From: Roseateles oligotrophus
GTDB taxonomy: Bacteria > Pseudomonadota > Gammaproteobacteria > Burkholderiales > Burkholderiaceae_C
Reading direction: 5' to 3'
NCBI RefSeq assembly: GCF_025717515.1
Contig: NZ_JAJIRN010000007.1
Coordinates: 186,001-250,000, forward strand
Length of the DNA: 64,000 bases
Made by a program: the position numbers and the translations under genes. The notes beneath the pieces were generated by a model that did no database searches, had not been told where the DNA came from, and worked only from the letters and a program-made list of their open reading frames with translations. This document shows, one piece after another, positions 1-10,068 of this stretch (positions are counted from its first letter, which is position 1; every line of letters begins with the position of its first letter).

Positions 1-192
1 CAGCTGCACGCCCAGCGCATGCTCCAGCTCGGCCAGCAGCTTGGAGGCGGCCGGCTGAGTCAGGTTGGCGGCTTGCGCCGCGTGCAGGATGGACCCATGC
101 CGGCCAAGTTCCACCAGCAGCACCATCTGCCGCAGTTTCAGGTGAGAACGAACGAAGCGGTCTGAGGGTTGGGTCAATCGGGGGGCGCTCAT
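1..192 (-). CDS. LysR-family regulator, N-terminal part (cut by window edge)
   Basis: Only the first 64 codons lie in the window. Translating back from the ATG at 190-192 gives a LysR winged helix-turn-helix with the typical recognition-helix text AANLTQPAASKLLAELE. The lead-in before the helix (RSHLKLRQMVLLVELG) resembles the GbpR/galactose-regulator branch of LysR proteins; that is recall of family sequences, not a search. It follows the SDR gene by 41 bp on the same strand and closes the galactan/galactose gene row, so it is the obvious candidate regulator of that row. The ligand-binding half is outside the window. Confidence 0.85.
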   Translation of the reverse strand, partial: MSAPRLTQPSDRFVRSHLKLRQMVLLVELGRHGSILHAAQAANLTQPAASKLLAELEHALGVQL

Positions 193-233
193 GGGGGCAG
201 TGTAGGCCGTCGAGATTCGAAGGACCGAAGCGG

Positions 234-1019
234 CTAATCGTGATAAAGCTGACTGCGGCCGCCGTCGATCAAGATGTCGGCGGCGGTGATGAAACGGGCC
301 TCATCGCTGGCCAGGAAGAGCGCGGTGTAGGCCACTTCGATCGGTTCGCCCAAGCGTTTGACCGGCAGCAGCTCGGCCTGGCGCTGGGCCTCGGCGTCCG
401 GGTCGGCAAAGCCGGCCAGCCAGGCCTGGTTCGACTCGGTCATGATGAATCCGGGCGAAATCGAGTTGACCCGCACGCCGCGGCTCGCGTATTCGATGCC
501 CAGCGACTTGGTCAAGCCCAGCAGCGCATGTTTGGCCACCGGGTAGGGGAAGCAGCCGGGAATGATGCGGTGGCCATGGACCGAGGCGATGTTGACGATG
601 CTGCCCGCGCCCTGCATCAGCATATGCGGCAGGGCGGCGCGTGCGCAATGCCAGGCGCCGTCCAGGTCGACCGCAAAGCAGCGCTGCCATTGCTCGGGCG
701 TCATCAAGAGCGGGTCGGCAAACACATTCATGCCGGCGTTGTTGATCAGGATGTCGAGCCGGCCGAAGCGCCGCACCGCCTGCGCCATCATTGCGTTGAC
801 GGCGCCGGCATCGGCCACATCGGCCTGCACGAACAGGCAGCGGCCGTCCGTCCGGTCAGCGCCCAGCTCGGCACGCAAGTCGGCAGCCGCTTCGTCATCG
901 CGGTGGCTGTTGATGACGACAAAGGCACCTTCGGCCAGAAACAGTCGGGCGATGGCGCGGCCGATGCCGAGCGTGGAGCCGGTCACCAGCGCGACCTTGT
1001 TTTGCAGTCTGAGGGTCAT
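234..1019 (-). CDS. SDR-family sugar 1-dehydrogenase, probably D-galactose dehydrogenase
   Basis: 261 aa, normal length for a classical short-chain dehydrogenase. The Rossmann motif TGSTLGIG is at residues 13-20, NNAG at 93-96, and the catalytic Ser146, Tyr159 and Lys163 (YPVAK) are all present. The family oxidises many alcohols. The substrate here is inferred from context: the row also encodes a lactonase and DgoD/DgoK/DgoA, so NAD(P)-dependent oxidation of D-galactose to galactono-lactone is the missing first step. L-arabinose or D-fucose are alternatives. Its ATG overlaps the stop of the upstream galactanase gene (ATGA), implying translational coupling. Confidence 0.8.
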   Translation of the reverse strand: MTLRLQNKVALVTGSTLGIGRAIARLFLAEGAFVVINSHRDDEAAADLRAELGADRTDGRCLFVQADVADAGAVNAMMAQAVRRFGRLDILINNAGMNVFADPLLMTPEQWQRCFAVDLDGAWHCARAALPHMLMQGAGSIVNIASVHGHRIIPGCFPYPVAKHALLGLTKSLGIEYASRGVRVNSISPGFIMTESNQAWLAGFADPDAEAQRQAELLPVKRLGEPIEVAYTALFLASDEARFITAADILIDGGRSQLYHD

Positions 1020-2224
1020 GGTTTTTGTTGGATTGTTGCGTCACTCGGGGACAGCGCGCGCCAGGCATCGAGCACCGGCAAGGCCTGACCCTTGAAATCG
1101 AACAGGGTGGTATTGGATACGGCGTTAGGTCCGGCTTTGGCATCGCTCTCTCGTAGCGCCCAGCCGACGCCGGGCGTGGCGATCATCACCGGGTCCCAAT
1201 AGAGCAGGCCCAGCACACGCGGCTCGCGTTTGAGCAGATCGAACAGCTCGCGCATGAAGTCGCGCTGGCCCTTGGGTGAGCTCATCAAAGGCGGATAGGG
1301 GCCGTTGTCGCTCAATTGGCCCGGGCTGCCGTCCGGCAGTGTCGGGCTCCAGTTGAAGCCGACTTCCATCAAGAGCAGGTCCTTGTCGTAATGAGTGCTG
1401 ACCGCGCGGCTGAAGGCGGCCATTTGGGCGGCCGTCTTCCGGGTCCAGAAGGGGTAGTAGGACGAGCCAATGACGTCCCACTCGACGCCGTGCGCCTGGG
1501 CCTGATCAAACCAGTCGCGGTACTTGGCCAGATTGCCGCCGTCGTCCAGATGCAAGACGATCTTGCTCTTAGGCGCCACCGACTTGACCGCCGCGTGGCC
1601 GGCGCGCAAGAGCGCCGCCAAGCCGGGCCAGCCCTGCGCGCCGGGTGGCGATATCGCGCCGTAAGGGTAGAGCATGCCATGCTCGATCTCATTGCCCAGC
1701 GAGATGAACTCGGGGCTGGTGCCCTGGGCTTGCAGGGCCAGCATGACCTCGCGGGTGCGCTCGAACACCAGCTCGGCCAAGCGAGTGCGCCGCGCCGCTT
1801 CGTCCGCTAAGGGCTGCAACTCGGCGCGCCATTTTGTCGGCAGACCTTGTGTTTTGGAGTTGGTCCAGAAGTCGCTGTAATGCAGGGTCAGCTGAATCTG
1901 CATCTGCAGCGCCTTGGCGCGGCGCGCCATGCGCAGCAGATCGGGCAGATCCATCGAACCCTCGGGCCAGTAATAGCCTTCGGCGCCGCTGCCCGGGCCG
2001 GGGCTGTCGTAGAGCCGCAGGCGGGCGATGTTGTGTCCGTTGGCAGCCAGGATTGCGAGGGCATCGCCCTGCCGACCCTGGCGGTCAAAGTAGCGCGCGC
2101 CCTGCGCCTCCATCAGCGGCAGCACGGAAACATCGCCGCCGGCTAAAAAGGGCGCTGCCTGGGCCGCGGAGCAAAGCAGCAGCGCGGCCAGCAGGCAGTT
2201 TGGCCATTTACACACGCTTGCCAC
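1016..2224 (-). CDS. Endo-beta-1,4-galactanase, glycoside hydrolase family 53 (secreted)
   Basis: About 402 aa with a hydrophobic signal peptide ending near AQA-AP (residues 22-25), so exported. The mature part begins with the GH53 text GGDVSVLP and carries the family's two catalytic glutamates: acid/base in SLGNE (E179) and nucleophile in LLMEVGFNW (E287). GH53 enzymes cut beta-1,4-galactan side chains of pectin (arabinogalactan type I). The start codon is GTG, either at 2224 (overlapping the araH stop) or three codons later; no strong ribosome site decides between them. It sits directly behind the sugar importer genes, consistent with supplying galacto-oligosaccharides. Confidence 0.9.
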   Translation of the reverse strand: MASVCKWPNCLLAALLLCSAAQAAPFLAGGDVSVLPLMEAQGARYFDRQGRQGDALAILAANGHNIARLRLYDSPGPGSGAEGYYWPEGSMDLPDLLRMARRAKALQMQIQLTLHYSDFWTNSKTQGLPTKWRAELQPLADEAARRTRLAELVFERTREVMLALQAQGTSPEFISLGNEIEHGMLYPYGAISPPGAQGWPGLAALLRAGHAAVKSVAPKSKIVLHLDDGGNLAKYRDWFDQAQAHGVEWDVIGSSYYPFWTRKTAAQMAAFSRAVSTHYDKDLLLMEVGFNWSPTLPDGSPGQLSDNGPYPPLMSSPKGQRDFMRELFDLLKREPRVLGLLYWDPVMIATPGVGWALRESDAKAGPNAVSNTTLFDFKGQALPVLDAWRALSPSDATIQQKP

Positions 2225-3161
2225 CGCGCGCTTTCAGCTGGTCCAGCAGCACGGCGGCCAGCAGGATCAGGCCGCGCATCAGATATTGGTAGAAGGCATC
2301 AACGTCGAGCAGGTTCATCACGTTCTCGACCGTGCCCATGATCAGCACGCCGATCAGCACGCCGAAGATGCGCGCCCGCCCGCCCTGCAGCGAGACGCCG
2401 CCCAGCACGCAGGCCGAGATCACATCGAGCTCGAATCCTTGGGCCGAATTGGGCTGGCCGCTGGTGATGCGCGAGGCCAGAATCAGGCCGGCCATCGCCG
2501 TCACCAGACCCTGCAGCAGGAAGATCCAGACGCGCAGCTTTTCGACCTTGACGCCGGCCAGCCTGGCTGCTTCCGGGTTACCGCCAATCGCCAGCGTGTT
2601 GCGCCCGAACACGGTGTGGTTCAGCAGCACGCCGAAGACCAGGAAGCAGGCGGCGCAGACCCAAATCGGCAGTGGCAGACCCAGCAGCCTTGCGTCGCCG
2701 AAGGCGATGAAGCCTTCGTCGGCAATGCCTACCGCCTGGCCCTTGGAGACGATGAAGGCGAGGCCGCGCACCATCAGCATGGTGGCCAGCGTGGCGATCA
2801 AGGCATTGACCTTCAAATAGGCGATCAGCACGCCATTGCCCGCGCCGATCAAGGCGCCCGCCAACAGGCCGCCGCCGACCGCCAGCGTCACGCTTTGGGT
2901 ATGTTCCAGGATGATGGCGCCGAGCACGCCGGCGAAGGCGATGGTGGAGCCGACCGAGAGGTCGAAGTCACGCGAGGCCAGGCACAGCATCATGGTGCAG
3001 GCGACCATGCCGATCTGTGCCACCGACAGCATCAGGCCGACGATATTGGCGGCGGAGAAAAAGTTCTCGACGCTGAGGGCCAGCACGATGAACAAGAGGC
3101 CGTAGCCCAAGGTCATGCTGTGCTCGGTCAGCCAGGCGCGATTCAGGGACGATGTCTTCAT
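2208..3161 (-). CDS. araH: Sugar ABC transporter permease, AraH type
   Basis: 317 aa, a polytopic inner-membrane permease of the BPD_transp_2 family. It matches what I know of E. coli AraH over nearly its whole length: the blocks MLCLASRDFDLSVGS, KVNALIATLATM, FGRNTLAIGGNPEAARLAGV and VISACVLGGVSLQGG are in the same order and spacing. It forms the membrane channel for AraF/AraG, encoded just upstream on the same strand. E. coli AraFGH imports L-arabinose and its binding protein also takes D-galactose; given the galactose enzymes around it, galactose may be the main substrate here. Confidence 0.92.
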   Translation of the reverse strand: MKTSSLNRAWLTEHSMTLGYGLLFIVLALSVENFFSAANIVGLMLSVAQIGMVACTMMLCLASRDFDLSVGSTIAFAGVLGAIILEHTQSVTLAVGGGLLAGALIGAGNGVLIAYLKVNALIATLATMLMVRGLAFIVSKGQAVGIADEGFIAFGDARLLGLPLPIWVCAACFLVFGVLLNHTVFGRNTLAIGGNPEAARLAGVKVEKLRVWIFLLQGLVTAMAGLILASRITSGQPNSAQGFELDVISACVLGGVSLQGGRARIFGVLIGVLIMGTVENVMNLLDVDAFYQYLMRGLILLAAVLLDQLKARGGKRV

Positions 3162-3197
3162 GGGGGAGCTATTCCGTACAAATAAAGTGTTACTGAA

Positions 3198-4709
3198 TCA
3201 GGCCAGGTCGGGCAGGGCAAGGCGAAGCACGGCGGTCTCGCTGGCGGCAGCTCGGTCCAGCTCGCCGCTGATGCGGCCTTCGCGCATCACGATCACGCGG
3301 TCGGCGATGCCCAGCACCTCGGGCAATTCGCTGGAGACCACGATCACGCAGCAGCCGCTCTCGGCCACCTCGTGGATCAGCTTGTAGATTTCATTCTTGG
3401 CGCCAACGTCGATGCCGCGGGTCGGCTCGTCCAGGATCAGCACCTTCAGGCCCGGCTCGGCCAGCCAGCGCGCCAGAATCACTTTTTGCTGGTTTCCGCC
3501 AGACAGCAGGCGGATCTCCTGCTCGCGGTTCGGGGTCTTGATGCGCAAGCGCTGGATGAAGGCATCGGCCAGCGCGGCCTCTCTGGCATGGCGCAGGAAC
3601 AATCCGCCGAGCAGGTCATGGCGACGGCAGCTGATATTGATGTTCTCGGCCACCGAAGACTCCGCCAGGATGCCTTGCTCCTTGCGGTCCTCCGGGCACA
3701 GCACGATGCCGGCTTCGATCGCGGCCGACGGACCCTTGGCCGACACCGGCTGGCCGTCCAGCAAGACCTGACCCTGAGCGCGCGCATCGGCGCCGTAGAG
3801 CAGGCGCATCAGTTCGCTGCGGCCCGCGCCGACCAGGCCAAAAAAGCCCAGCACCTCGCCGCCGCGGACCGCAAAGTCCAAGGGCGCGGCGAGTCGCTCG
3901 CCCAGCATGCCGCGCACCTGCAGCCGCTCCTGACCCAACTGGCGCGGGCGGTAGTCATAGATGTCGTTGACCTCGCGGCCGACCATATCGCTGATCAGCC
4001 GCTCACGCGGCACCGCCGCCATCTCCGGGTGGGTGGCGACCTTGCGGCCGTCGCGGAAGATGGTGCAGCAGTCGCACAGCGCGTACAGCTCTTCCAGCCT
4101 GTGCGAGATATAGATGATGGTTTTGCCGGCGGCGCGCAAATCCTTGACCAGCCGGAACAAGACCTCGCTCTCGCGATGCGAGAGGCTGCTGGTCGGCTCG
4201 TCAAAGGCGATCACCTGCGCGTCTTGTAGCACCGCTTTGCAGATCTCGGCCATCTGGCGCTGCGCGATCGACAGATCGATCAGGCGCGCATTGGGGTCGA
4301 GCTCAACGCCGATTTCGGCCAGCCGCGCGGCCACCATCGCGCTTGCCGCGCGCTTGTTGACGAAGCCAAAGCGCTGCGGCAGGCGGCCCAGCAAGACGTT
4401 CTCGGCCACGGTCAGCTCGGGCACATATTGCAGCTCTTGATGGATGACGGCGATGCCGGCGGCGATCGCGTCGGCGGCGCAGGTGAAGCGGCATTCCTCG
4501 CCGTTCAACAGCAGGCGGCCACCGTCGGGCCGGTACTGGCCGCCGAGGATTTTCAACAGCGTTGATTTGCCGGCGCCGTTCTCGCCCAAGAGGCCATGGA
4601 CCTGACCGGCGCGGGCCTCGAAGCTGACACCATTGAGTGCCTTGACGCCAGGGAAAATCTTGCTGACCTGATCGAACTGAAGGCTTGGAATTGCGGTGCT
4701 GGAGGGCAT
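3198..4709 (-). CDS. araG: Sugar ABC transporter ATP-binding protein, AraG type (double ATPase)
   Basis: 503 aa with two fused ABC ATPase domains, as in AraG/MglA/XylG. The first half has Walker [10 protein letters not shown] near residue 42, signature LSIAQRQM and Walker [11 protein letters not shown]. The second half has a degenerate Walker A (GLVGAGRSE), signature LSGGNQQK and Walker [14 protein letters not shown]; this asymmetry is normal in the family. It closely follows E. coli AraG, including FPGVKAL and GRWLxE-type text. It powers import with AraH and AraF. Confidence 0.93.
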   Translation of the reverse strand: MPSSTAIPSLQFDQVSKIFPGVKALNGVSFEARAGQVHGLLGENGAGKSTLLKILGGQYRPDGGRLLLNGEECRFTCAADAIAAGIAVIHQELQYVPELTVAENVLLGRLPQRFGFVNKRAASAMVAARLAEIGVELDPNARLIDLSIAQRQMAEICKAVLQDAQVIAFDEPTSSLSHRESEVLFRLVKDLRAAGKTIIYISHRLEELYALCDCCTIFRDGRKVATHPEMAAVPRERLISDMVGREVNDIYDYRPRQLGQERLQVRGMLGERLAAPLDFAVRGGEVLGFFGLVGAGRSELMRLLYGADARAQGQVLLDGQPVSAKGPSAAIEAGIVLCPEDRKEQGILAESSVAENINISCRRHDLLGGLFLRHAREAALADAFIQRLRIKTPNREQEIRLLSGGNQQKVILARWLAEPGLKVLILDEPTRGIDVGAKNEIYKLIHEVAESGCCVIVVSSELPEVLGIADRVIVMREGRISGELDRAAASETAVLRLALPDLA

Positions 4710-4737
4710 ATTTCGTAGCAGAAAAGATGGGTACGAA

Positions 4738-5739
4738 CTACAGGCCCAGCTGCTTGCGCAGTTCGACTTGATTCTGGCGGGTCATCAAGGTGCCGCTGGT
4801 CAGGGTGAGGGCGGCGGGCGCTTGATTGGTGGTGATCCACTGGTACATATTCGCGGCGGTCTCGTAGCCATGGCGCTTGGGGCTGATCAACACGGTACCG
4901 AAGAAGGCGGTGGCGACCGGCTTGGTGAATTCGTTCAACGCGGTCTGGCTGCCGCCGATGCCGATGCCGATCAAATCGTCCTTGCGGATGCCGCGGCCTT
5001 CGCCGGCACGCACGGCGCCCAACACCGCTTCGTCATTCAGGCCCACCGCCACCCAATGCTTGAATTTGGGGTTTTTGGTGAAGGCGATATTGGCGGCGTT
5101 GAACGCGTTTTCGGTGTCGGTCTTGGCCTGCGGCGCGGCTATCACATTGGCGGGGGGCAGGCCGGCGGCCATGAGCGCATCGACGGCGCCCATGGTGCGC
5201 TCGCGCCCGGTCGGCAGTTGGTCAAAGGCCACGCGCAGCGCGGCGACCTCGTTCAGGTTCCAGCCGCGTTTTTTGATTTCTTCCAGCAGACCAAGGCCCA
5301 CCTGTTTGCCGATCTCGTAACCCGAGATACCCATATGCGGGATCGAGGCGATCGCTTTGCCGGCGCCGTCAAGCAATTGGTCGTCGACCGAGATGACCTT
5401 CAAATCATGGCGCTTGGCGGCGCGGGCGACTGCCGCACCCAGCTTCACATCGGGCGCGCAGATGACAAAGCCCTGGGCTTTTTGGGCCGCCAAATTGTCG
5501 ATCGCGGCCATCATCTTCTCGCCATTGGGGATGCCGATCTTGACCAGGGTGAAGCCTTTGTCCTTGGCCGCCTGCTCGGCATATTTCCATTCGTCCTGGA
5601 ACCAGGGCTCTTCGGCTTGCTTGACCAAAAAACCGATCTTGACCGGGTCGGCTGCCCGGGCCAGCGGCGCCAGCGTCAGCATTGCGGCAGCGGTCAACAG
5701 CGGCGTGGCCCAGGCCAGCAAGGTGTTCTTGTTTCTCAT
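4738..5739 (-). CDS. araF: Periplasmic sugar-binding protein, AraF type
   Basis: 333 aa from the ATG at 5739. An in-frame ATG 33 bp upstream exists, but AGGAG lies 7 nt before the 5739 start and translation from there opens with a clean signal peptide ([10 protein letters not shown] to LARA-AD). The mature start [15 protein letters not shown] and later [23 protein letters not shown] and GIGIGGSQ match the L-arabinose-binding protein AraF. It delivers sugar to AraGH. E. coli AraF binds L-arabinose best and D-galactose less well; which is preferred here cannot be read from sequence alone. Confidence 0.92.
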   Translation of the reverse strand: MRNKNTLLAWATPLLTAAAMLTLAPLARAADPVKIGFLVKQAEEPWFQDEWKYAEQAAKDKGFTLVKIGIPNGEKMMAAIDNLAAQKAQGFVICAPDVKLGAAVARAAKRHDLKVISVDDQLLDGAGKAIASIPHMGISGYEIGKQVGLGLLEEIKKRGWNLNEVAALRVAFDQLPTGRERTMGAVDALMAAGLPPANVIAAPQAKTDTENAFNAANIAFTKNPKFKHWVAVGLNDEAVLGAVRAGEGRGIRKDDLIGIGIGGSQTALNEFTKPVATAFFGTVLISPKRHGYETAANMYQWITTNQAPAALTLTSGTLMTRQNQVELRKQLGL

Positions 5740-5778
5740 GTCATGTCTCCTATCGTTGTATTGGTTCCGCACCGGCCT

Positions 5779-6741
5779 TCAGGCGCCGGCGGGCTGGTCA
5801 TCGAAGAGCGCGTCCGGCAGGCCGCGCACCAGCGGCAGGCGAAGACCGAACAAGCTGCCGGAGCCGGGTAGGCGCTCCAGCTCTTCGCGGCTTTGGTCGA
5901 CTCTGGCGGTACTCACCATCAATTGATCCATCAACTCGCCGCCAAAGGCCGGGCAGGTGCTGTTGTTGGCGGCTACGCGAACGACGCGCATGACCTGACC
6001 CTCGGGCGAATACTGGACCACCCGGCCGGCACCCCATTGGGCGTTCCACAGGCTGGCGTCGCTGGCGATCACCGAACCGTCCGGCCAGGCATGGGCAGGC
6101 TCGACTTGGGCGAACGGGCGGACGCGGGCGACCTGTGCGCTCTCGGCGTCGTAGTCGCATTGCATGATGGTCTGGCTCAAGGTGTCGCAGAAGTACATCG
6201 TGCCGCCGTCGGGGCTGAAGCAAATGCTGTTGGCAATCGCCACCGCCGGCAGGGCCAAGCGGCGCAGGCCATGCTGCATTGAATATTGGTAAAAGCTGCC
6301 GATCGGCCGTTTGTCGCTGGCCTGGTTCATGGTGCCGAAGACAAAGTAGCCGCGCCGATCGGTGCGGCCATCATTGATGCGGGTGCGCGGCTCGGCCGGG
6401 TCCACGGGCACCAGCGACTGTATCGTTGGGCTGACGCTGCCGCTCGCCTGAGCATCCGCCAGGGTCGCCAAGCACAGGCGCTTGGCCAGTCCCAGCAGCA
6501 GGCGGCCCGAGCGGCAATGGGCGAAGCTGCCGAGCCGGTCCGGCAGTTTGGCCGTCAGGGTTTGCGAAGCGCCGGGTGTCCAGGCGTTCAGGGTCGAGGC
6601 CTCGATGTCGGTCCACCACCAACGCTGCGTTGGGGCATGCCATTGCAGGCCCTCGCCCAGCGTGGCGCTCTGGGCGAGCATGGGCTGGGCCAGATCGGCT
6701 TCGGCGGGGCGGTTCGGATCGATGGGTGTGTCGTTCGACAT
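5779..6741 (-). CDS. SMP-30/gluconolactonase-family sugar lactonase
   Basis: 320 aa from the ATG at 6741. An upstream ATG at 6840 would give 353 aa, but the extra 33 residues look unlike the family. It shows SMP-30 beta-propeller landmarks: GEGLQWHAPTQRWWWTDIE near the start (metal-binding Glu), RINDGRTDRRGYFVFGTM (Asn-Asp), SICFSPDGGTMYFCDT and PDGSVIASDASLWNAQWG. These enzymes open aldonolactones using a divalent metal. In this row it would hydrolyse galactono-lactone (or arabinono-lactone) to the acid used by DgoD. No signal peptide, so cytoplasmic. Start choice is uncertain. Confidence 0.85.
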   Translation of the reverse strand: MSNDTPIDPNRPAEADLAQPMLAQSATLGEGLQWHAPTQRWWWTDIEASTLNAWTPGASQTLTAKLPDRLGSFAHCRSGRLLLGLAKRLCLATLADAQASGSVSPTIQSLVPVDPAEPRTRINDGRTDRRGYFVFGTMNQASDKRPIGSFYQYSMQHGLRRLALPAVAIANSICFSPDGGTMYFCDTLSQTIMQCDYDAESAQVARVRPFAQVEPAHAWPDGSVIASDASLWNAQWGAGRVVQYSPEGQVMRVVRVAANNSTCPAFGGELMDQLMVSTARVDQSREELERLPGSGSLFGLRLPLVRGLPDALFDDQPAGA

Positions 6742-6888
6742 GGCGGCTGGCTGTTTCGAATTGCGGGCGAAAGAGGAGGGGGCGGGATCTTTGTCTTGCA
6801 ACAAGGACGCCAAGTTAACGGGCTTCGCTATATTCAACAAATGCTTTATTCGTGAGGAGCTATACGAATATGCGTATGGCTACCCGGT

Positions 6889-9375
6889 TCAGGGCCGCAG
6901 GCTCCAACGGTAGACCGGAATCAGGCTGACTTGGCGCAACTCGGCCAATTGGGGCGCGCCTTTGAAGTCGGGCCGGTGCTCGCGGGGCAGGTAGATCGGG
7001 GCATCGGCGCGCAAGGGCAGCACGCTGAGATGGAGCGGGCCTTTTGCCTTGGCGTTCAAACTCTTCAAGCCAATTTGCCAGGCTTGGCCGTTGTAATACC
7101 AGTCATCCAGCATCTGGGTGCCGGCAAACAGGCGGGAGATATCGCCGACGAAGTCGATCTGCATCAGCACATCGTCGACGCCTTTCAACACCGCCTCGGG
7201 CAGTTCGATCTTCCAGGCCGCCGCCGCCTTGAAGCTCTCCGGGCTGGGCTGCAAGGCGGCTTTTGCGAGGCCGCCGATCTGTATCGGCGGGGCCGCCTGA
7301 GCTTCGCGCAGCGCGCTGATTCGGGCTTGGGGCTGACGCTCCAACTGCTCGGCTTCCAAGACCTGGAAGATGCCGTCACGGTGCACCGATTTGAGCGCCA
7401 GGCTGGACTTCGGCAGCTGGCTCAGCGCCGGGTAGACGGCGATGCGGAAATGCGGATCACCGGCGGACAAGAGCTCCAGCCCGGCGGCGGCGAAATGGCT
7501 GCTTTGCGCGCTGAGCAGCAAGCGGCGCTGGCCGGCCAGCTCGCCGATCGACAACTGCTGCGTCTGCTCCGGTGTCAACACCAGCAAGGTCACCAGACGG
7601 GCACCGGGGCGTTTGATGGTTAGGGCGGCGTCGCTGCCGGGCTGCAGCCGGTCCAGCACCAGCTTGCCGTCTATCACTTGGCTGCGGGCCTTGCTGGAAT
7701 TGGCTGCCTTGATATGGGCAGCGCTGGCCGCATCAAAGCCCAGCTCGACCGGGATGCCGGCCTGGGCGGAGAACACATAGACCAGGCCGTCCTTGCCGGC
7801 GTCCAGCCTTGCCACCGGCTGCGCGGTGGCGTAGCGCAGGCGGGTGCCGGCCAGGTCCAGATTGATCGGCCAGAGAAAATAGGCGCCGTCGGCGACATCG
7901 ACCGCCTGTTGCGGGAATTGCAAGGTTTCCGTCGTGAGTTTGACCGAGAAACGAATCTGCTTTTGTGTCGGCATCGCGTATTGCCGCACATGGTTGTTGA
8001 AGAACAGAAAGCCGCTGTCTCCATTGGCGCGCACCGCCCAGCGCGGCGTCTGCAGCTCGGCGGCGTTGGCCGGCGTCAGCGCCGGCTTGCGCACCGTCAT
8101 GGTCGCTAGCTCGGCCCCAAAGTCCCGCAGAAAATAGTGAAAAGGGCGCAGCTTGGCCAGCACCGGGCGCTGCTGGCCGTCGGGCCCGAGCGGGGCGTTG
8201 AAGTCATAGTTGATCGCGGGCGTGTCGTTGTAGCCGCCGCTCAAGCTGCTTTCTTCCAGCGTGCTGACGCCGTTCACGCCGAGTGGATTGCGCCCACCGT
8301 GGAACATGTAATAGCCCATCAAATTGACGCCCGAGCCCAGCTGCACCGGCAGCATTGAGGCGATATCGTCAGGTGACACCAGCGTGCGGCGGCGGTACAT
8401 GGCCGGCAGGCCGGCGCCGTATTCGGCGCCCAGAAAAGGCGTCAGGCCGATATCGCTTGCGGCGGTGCCCGGCGCGCTGGCGGCGGTCTGCGCGCCGAGG
8501 TCTCCCGAGACCCGGCTGTCGAAGCGAAAGGCATAGGTTTCCTTGGGCGGCAGCTCGGTGGTCGAGTTGCCCCAGGGCTCATCCGGGTAACCGCCGAAGA
8601 CGGGCGTTACTTCGCCGGAGGGGTAGACCGTGTCGTCCCAGCCGGTGACGGTGTAGAGCGGCGCGTCCATGCCGGCTTGGCGCGCCAGCCGTTTGAGCTC
8701 GCTGATATGGGCCGCGCCCTGGCCGGGGCCGTTCAGGTTGTATTCGTTCTCCAGCTGAATGGCGATGACCGGGCCACCGTCTTTCCACAGCTGGCCCTTG
8801 AGCTGCTGGCCGATCTGGCCGTACAGGCGCTCGACCGCCTTCAGGTACTGCGCGTCGTTGCCGCGTGTGGGCATGGCCGCCACAACCCAGTCCGGGATGC
8901 CGCCGAAGCGTGCCTCGGCATGTGCCCAGGGGCCGACGCGCACCACCACATCAAGGCCGACCTTGTTGGCTAACTGCACAAAGCGACGCAGGTCGCGATT
9001 GCCGCTCCAGACAAAGTGCCCGTCTTGCTCTTCATGGTGATTCCAGATCACATAGCTGGCGACGATGTCGATGCCGGCCGACTTCATCTTGCGCAGCTCG
9101 GCCTCCCAGCTGTCGGCCGGGCTGCGGCTGTAATGGAACTCGCCCATCACCGGCAGCCAGGGTTTGCCATTGCGGGTCAGGTATTGGTTGTTGGCGCCCA
9201 GCGTCTCGCCCTTGGGAGAGACCGCGCTGCCAAGCTGGAGGTGACCGGTCAAGGGCACCGGAACCGGCGCGCTGGCGTCGATCTGCAGCAGCGTTTGGGC
9301 CGGGCTCAGGCCGCTGATCAGGGTGCTCAACAGGCCCACGGCCAGCGTCACGGCATTTTTTTGCTGCTTGTTCAT
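6889..9375 (-). CDS. Beta-galactosidase, glycoside hydrolase family 35 (exported)
   Basis: 828 aa. A signal peptide (MNKQQKNAVTLAVGLLSTL, cleavage near SPAQT) puts it outside the cytoplasm. The N-terminal barrel contains GEFHYSRSPADSWEAEL, WNHHEEQDG, the acid/base motif QLENEYN (E211) and the likely nucleophile in PFLGAEYGAG (E318). The C-terminal half is beta-rich, as in large bacterial GH35 proteins. It should release galactose from the oligosaccharides produced by the GH53 galactanase. It is placed between dgoA and the lactonase gene, all on one strand. Confidence 0.9.
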   Translation of the reverse strand: MNKQQKNAVTLAVGLLSTLISGLSPAQTLLQIDASAPVPVPLTGHLQLGSAVSPKGETLGANNQYLTRNGKPWLPVMGEFHYSRSPADSWEAELRKMKSAGIDIVASYVIWNHHEEQDGHFVWSGNRDLRRFVQLANKVGLDVVVRVGPWAHAEARFGGIPDWVVAAMPTRGNDAQYLKAVERLYGQIGQQLKGQLWKDGGPVIAIQLENEYNLNGPGQGAAHISELKRLARQAGMDAPLYTVTGWDDTVYPSGEVTPVFGGYPDEPWGNSTTELPPKETYAFRFDSRVSGDLGAQTAASAPGTAASDIGLTPFLGAEYGAGLPAMYRRRTLVSPDDIASMLPVQLGSGVNLMGYYMFHGGRNPLGVNGVSTLEESSLSGGYNDTPAINYDFNAPLGPDGQQRPVLAKLRPFHYFLRDFGAELATMTVRKPALTPANAAELQTPRWAVRANGDSGFLFFNNHVRQYAMPTQKQIRFSVKLTTETLQFPQQAVDVADGAYFLWPINLDLAGTRLRYATAQPVARLDAGKDGLVYVFSAQAGIPVELGFDAASAAHIKAANSSKARSQVIDGKLVLDRLQPGSDAALTIKRPGARLVTLLVLTPEQTQQLSIGELAGQRRLLLSAQSSHFAAAGLELLSAGDPHFRIAVYPALSQLPKSSLALKSVHRDGIFQVLEAEQLERQPQARISALREAQAAPPIQIGGLAKAALQPSPESFKAAAAWKIELPEAVLKGVDDVLMQIDFVGDISRLFAGTQMLDDWYYNGQAWQIGLKSLNAKAKGPLHLSVLPLRADAPIYLPREHRPDFKGAPQLAELRQVSLIPVYRWSLRP

Positions 9376-9420
9376 GTTGTTGTCTCTGTATTTTTTGTTT
9401 TGTTGCCGACAAGGCGGTGC

Positions 9421-10050
9421 TTACAGCCCGCGCCAAGCCTGCACAAAGTCGCGCGCGCGTGCGGCCACGGTGGCGGCCGAGTAGCCCGGTGCGTACAGCG
9501 CCGAGCCGAGGCCGAAGCCGCTCGCGCCGGCCTGCACATAAGGGCTCATCGTCTGCGGCGTCACACCGCCAACCGGCAGCAAGCGCAGCGTCGGCGGCAG
9601 CACCGCGCGCATGGCCTTCAGGATTTGCGGCGTGACCAACTCGGCGGGGAACAGCTTGACCGCATCGGCGCCCGCATCGGCGCAGGCAAAGGCCTCGGTG
9701 GGTGTGGCCGCTCCGGGGACGCAGAACAGGCCGTCGGCCTTGGTTGCGCGGATCACGGCGGTGTCGGCATGCGGCATCACGATCAGGCGGCCGCCGGCGT
9801 CGCGCACCTTGCGCGCGGCGTCCACGCTCAAGACCGTGCCGGCGCCCAGCAAGGCGTCGTCGGGCAGGCAGCGCGAAAGCAAGGCGATCGAATCGAGCGC
9901 TTGCGGCGAATTCATCGGCACCTCGATCAGGCGGAAGCCTTCTTGATACAGCGCCAACGCGATCGCCTCGACCTCGGCAGGGCGCACACCGCGCAGTATG
10001 GCGACCAGGGGCAGGGCGGCAAAGGCGCGGTCAAACAGGGAGCAAGTCAT
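9421..10050 (-). CDS. dgoA: 2-dehydro-3-deoxy-6-phosphogalactonate aldolase
   Basis: 209 aa. Class I KDPG/KDPGal aldolase fold: LVAILRGVRP (R20), IEVPMNSPQ (E43), LLGAGTVL and the Schiff-base lysine in AVKLFPAEL (K132), ending with the phosphate-site glycines of VGGVTPQ and SGFGLGSALY. It splits 2-keto-3-deoxy-6-phosphogalactonate into pyruvate and glyceraldehyde-3-phosphate, the last step of the De Ley-Doudoroff pathway. The neighbours dgoK and dgoD make the Gal rather than the gluconate assignment. Unlike E. coli, dgoA and dgoD are separate genes. Confidence 0.93.
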   Translation of the reverse strand: MTCSLFDRAFAALPLVAILRGVRPAEVEAIALALYQEGFRLIEVPMNSPQALDSIALLSRCLPDDALLGAGTVLSVDAARKVRDAGGRLIVMPHADTAVIRATKADGLFCVPGAATPTEAFACADAGADAVKLFPAELVTPQILKAMRAVLPPTLRLLPVGGVTPQTMSPYVQAGASGFGLGSALYAPGYSAATVAARARDFVQAWRGL

Positions 10051-10068
10051 GGTTCTATTTGGTCCAAT

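Noticed and set aside
240-1088. Plus-strand 282-codon frame opposite the SDR gene
   Set aside because: Shadow of the SDR; no family resemblance and no ribosome site.
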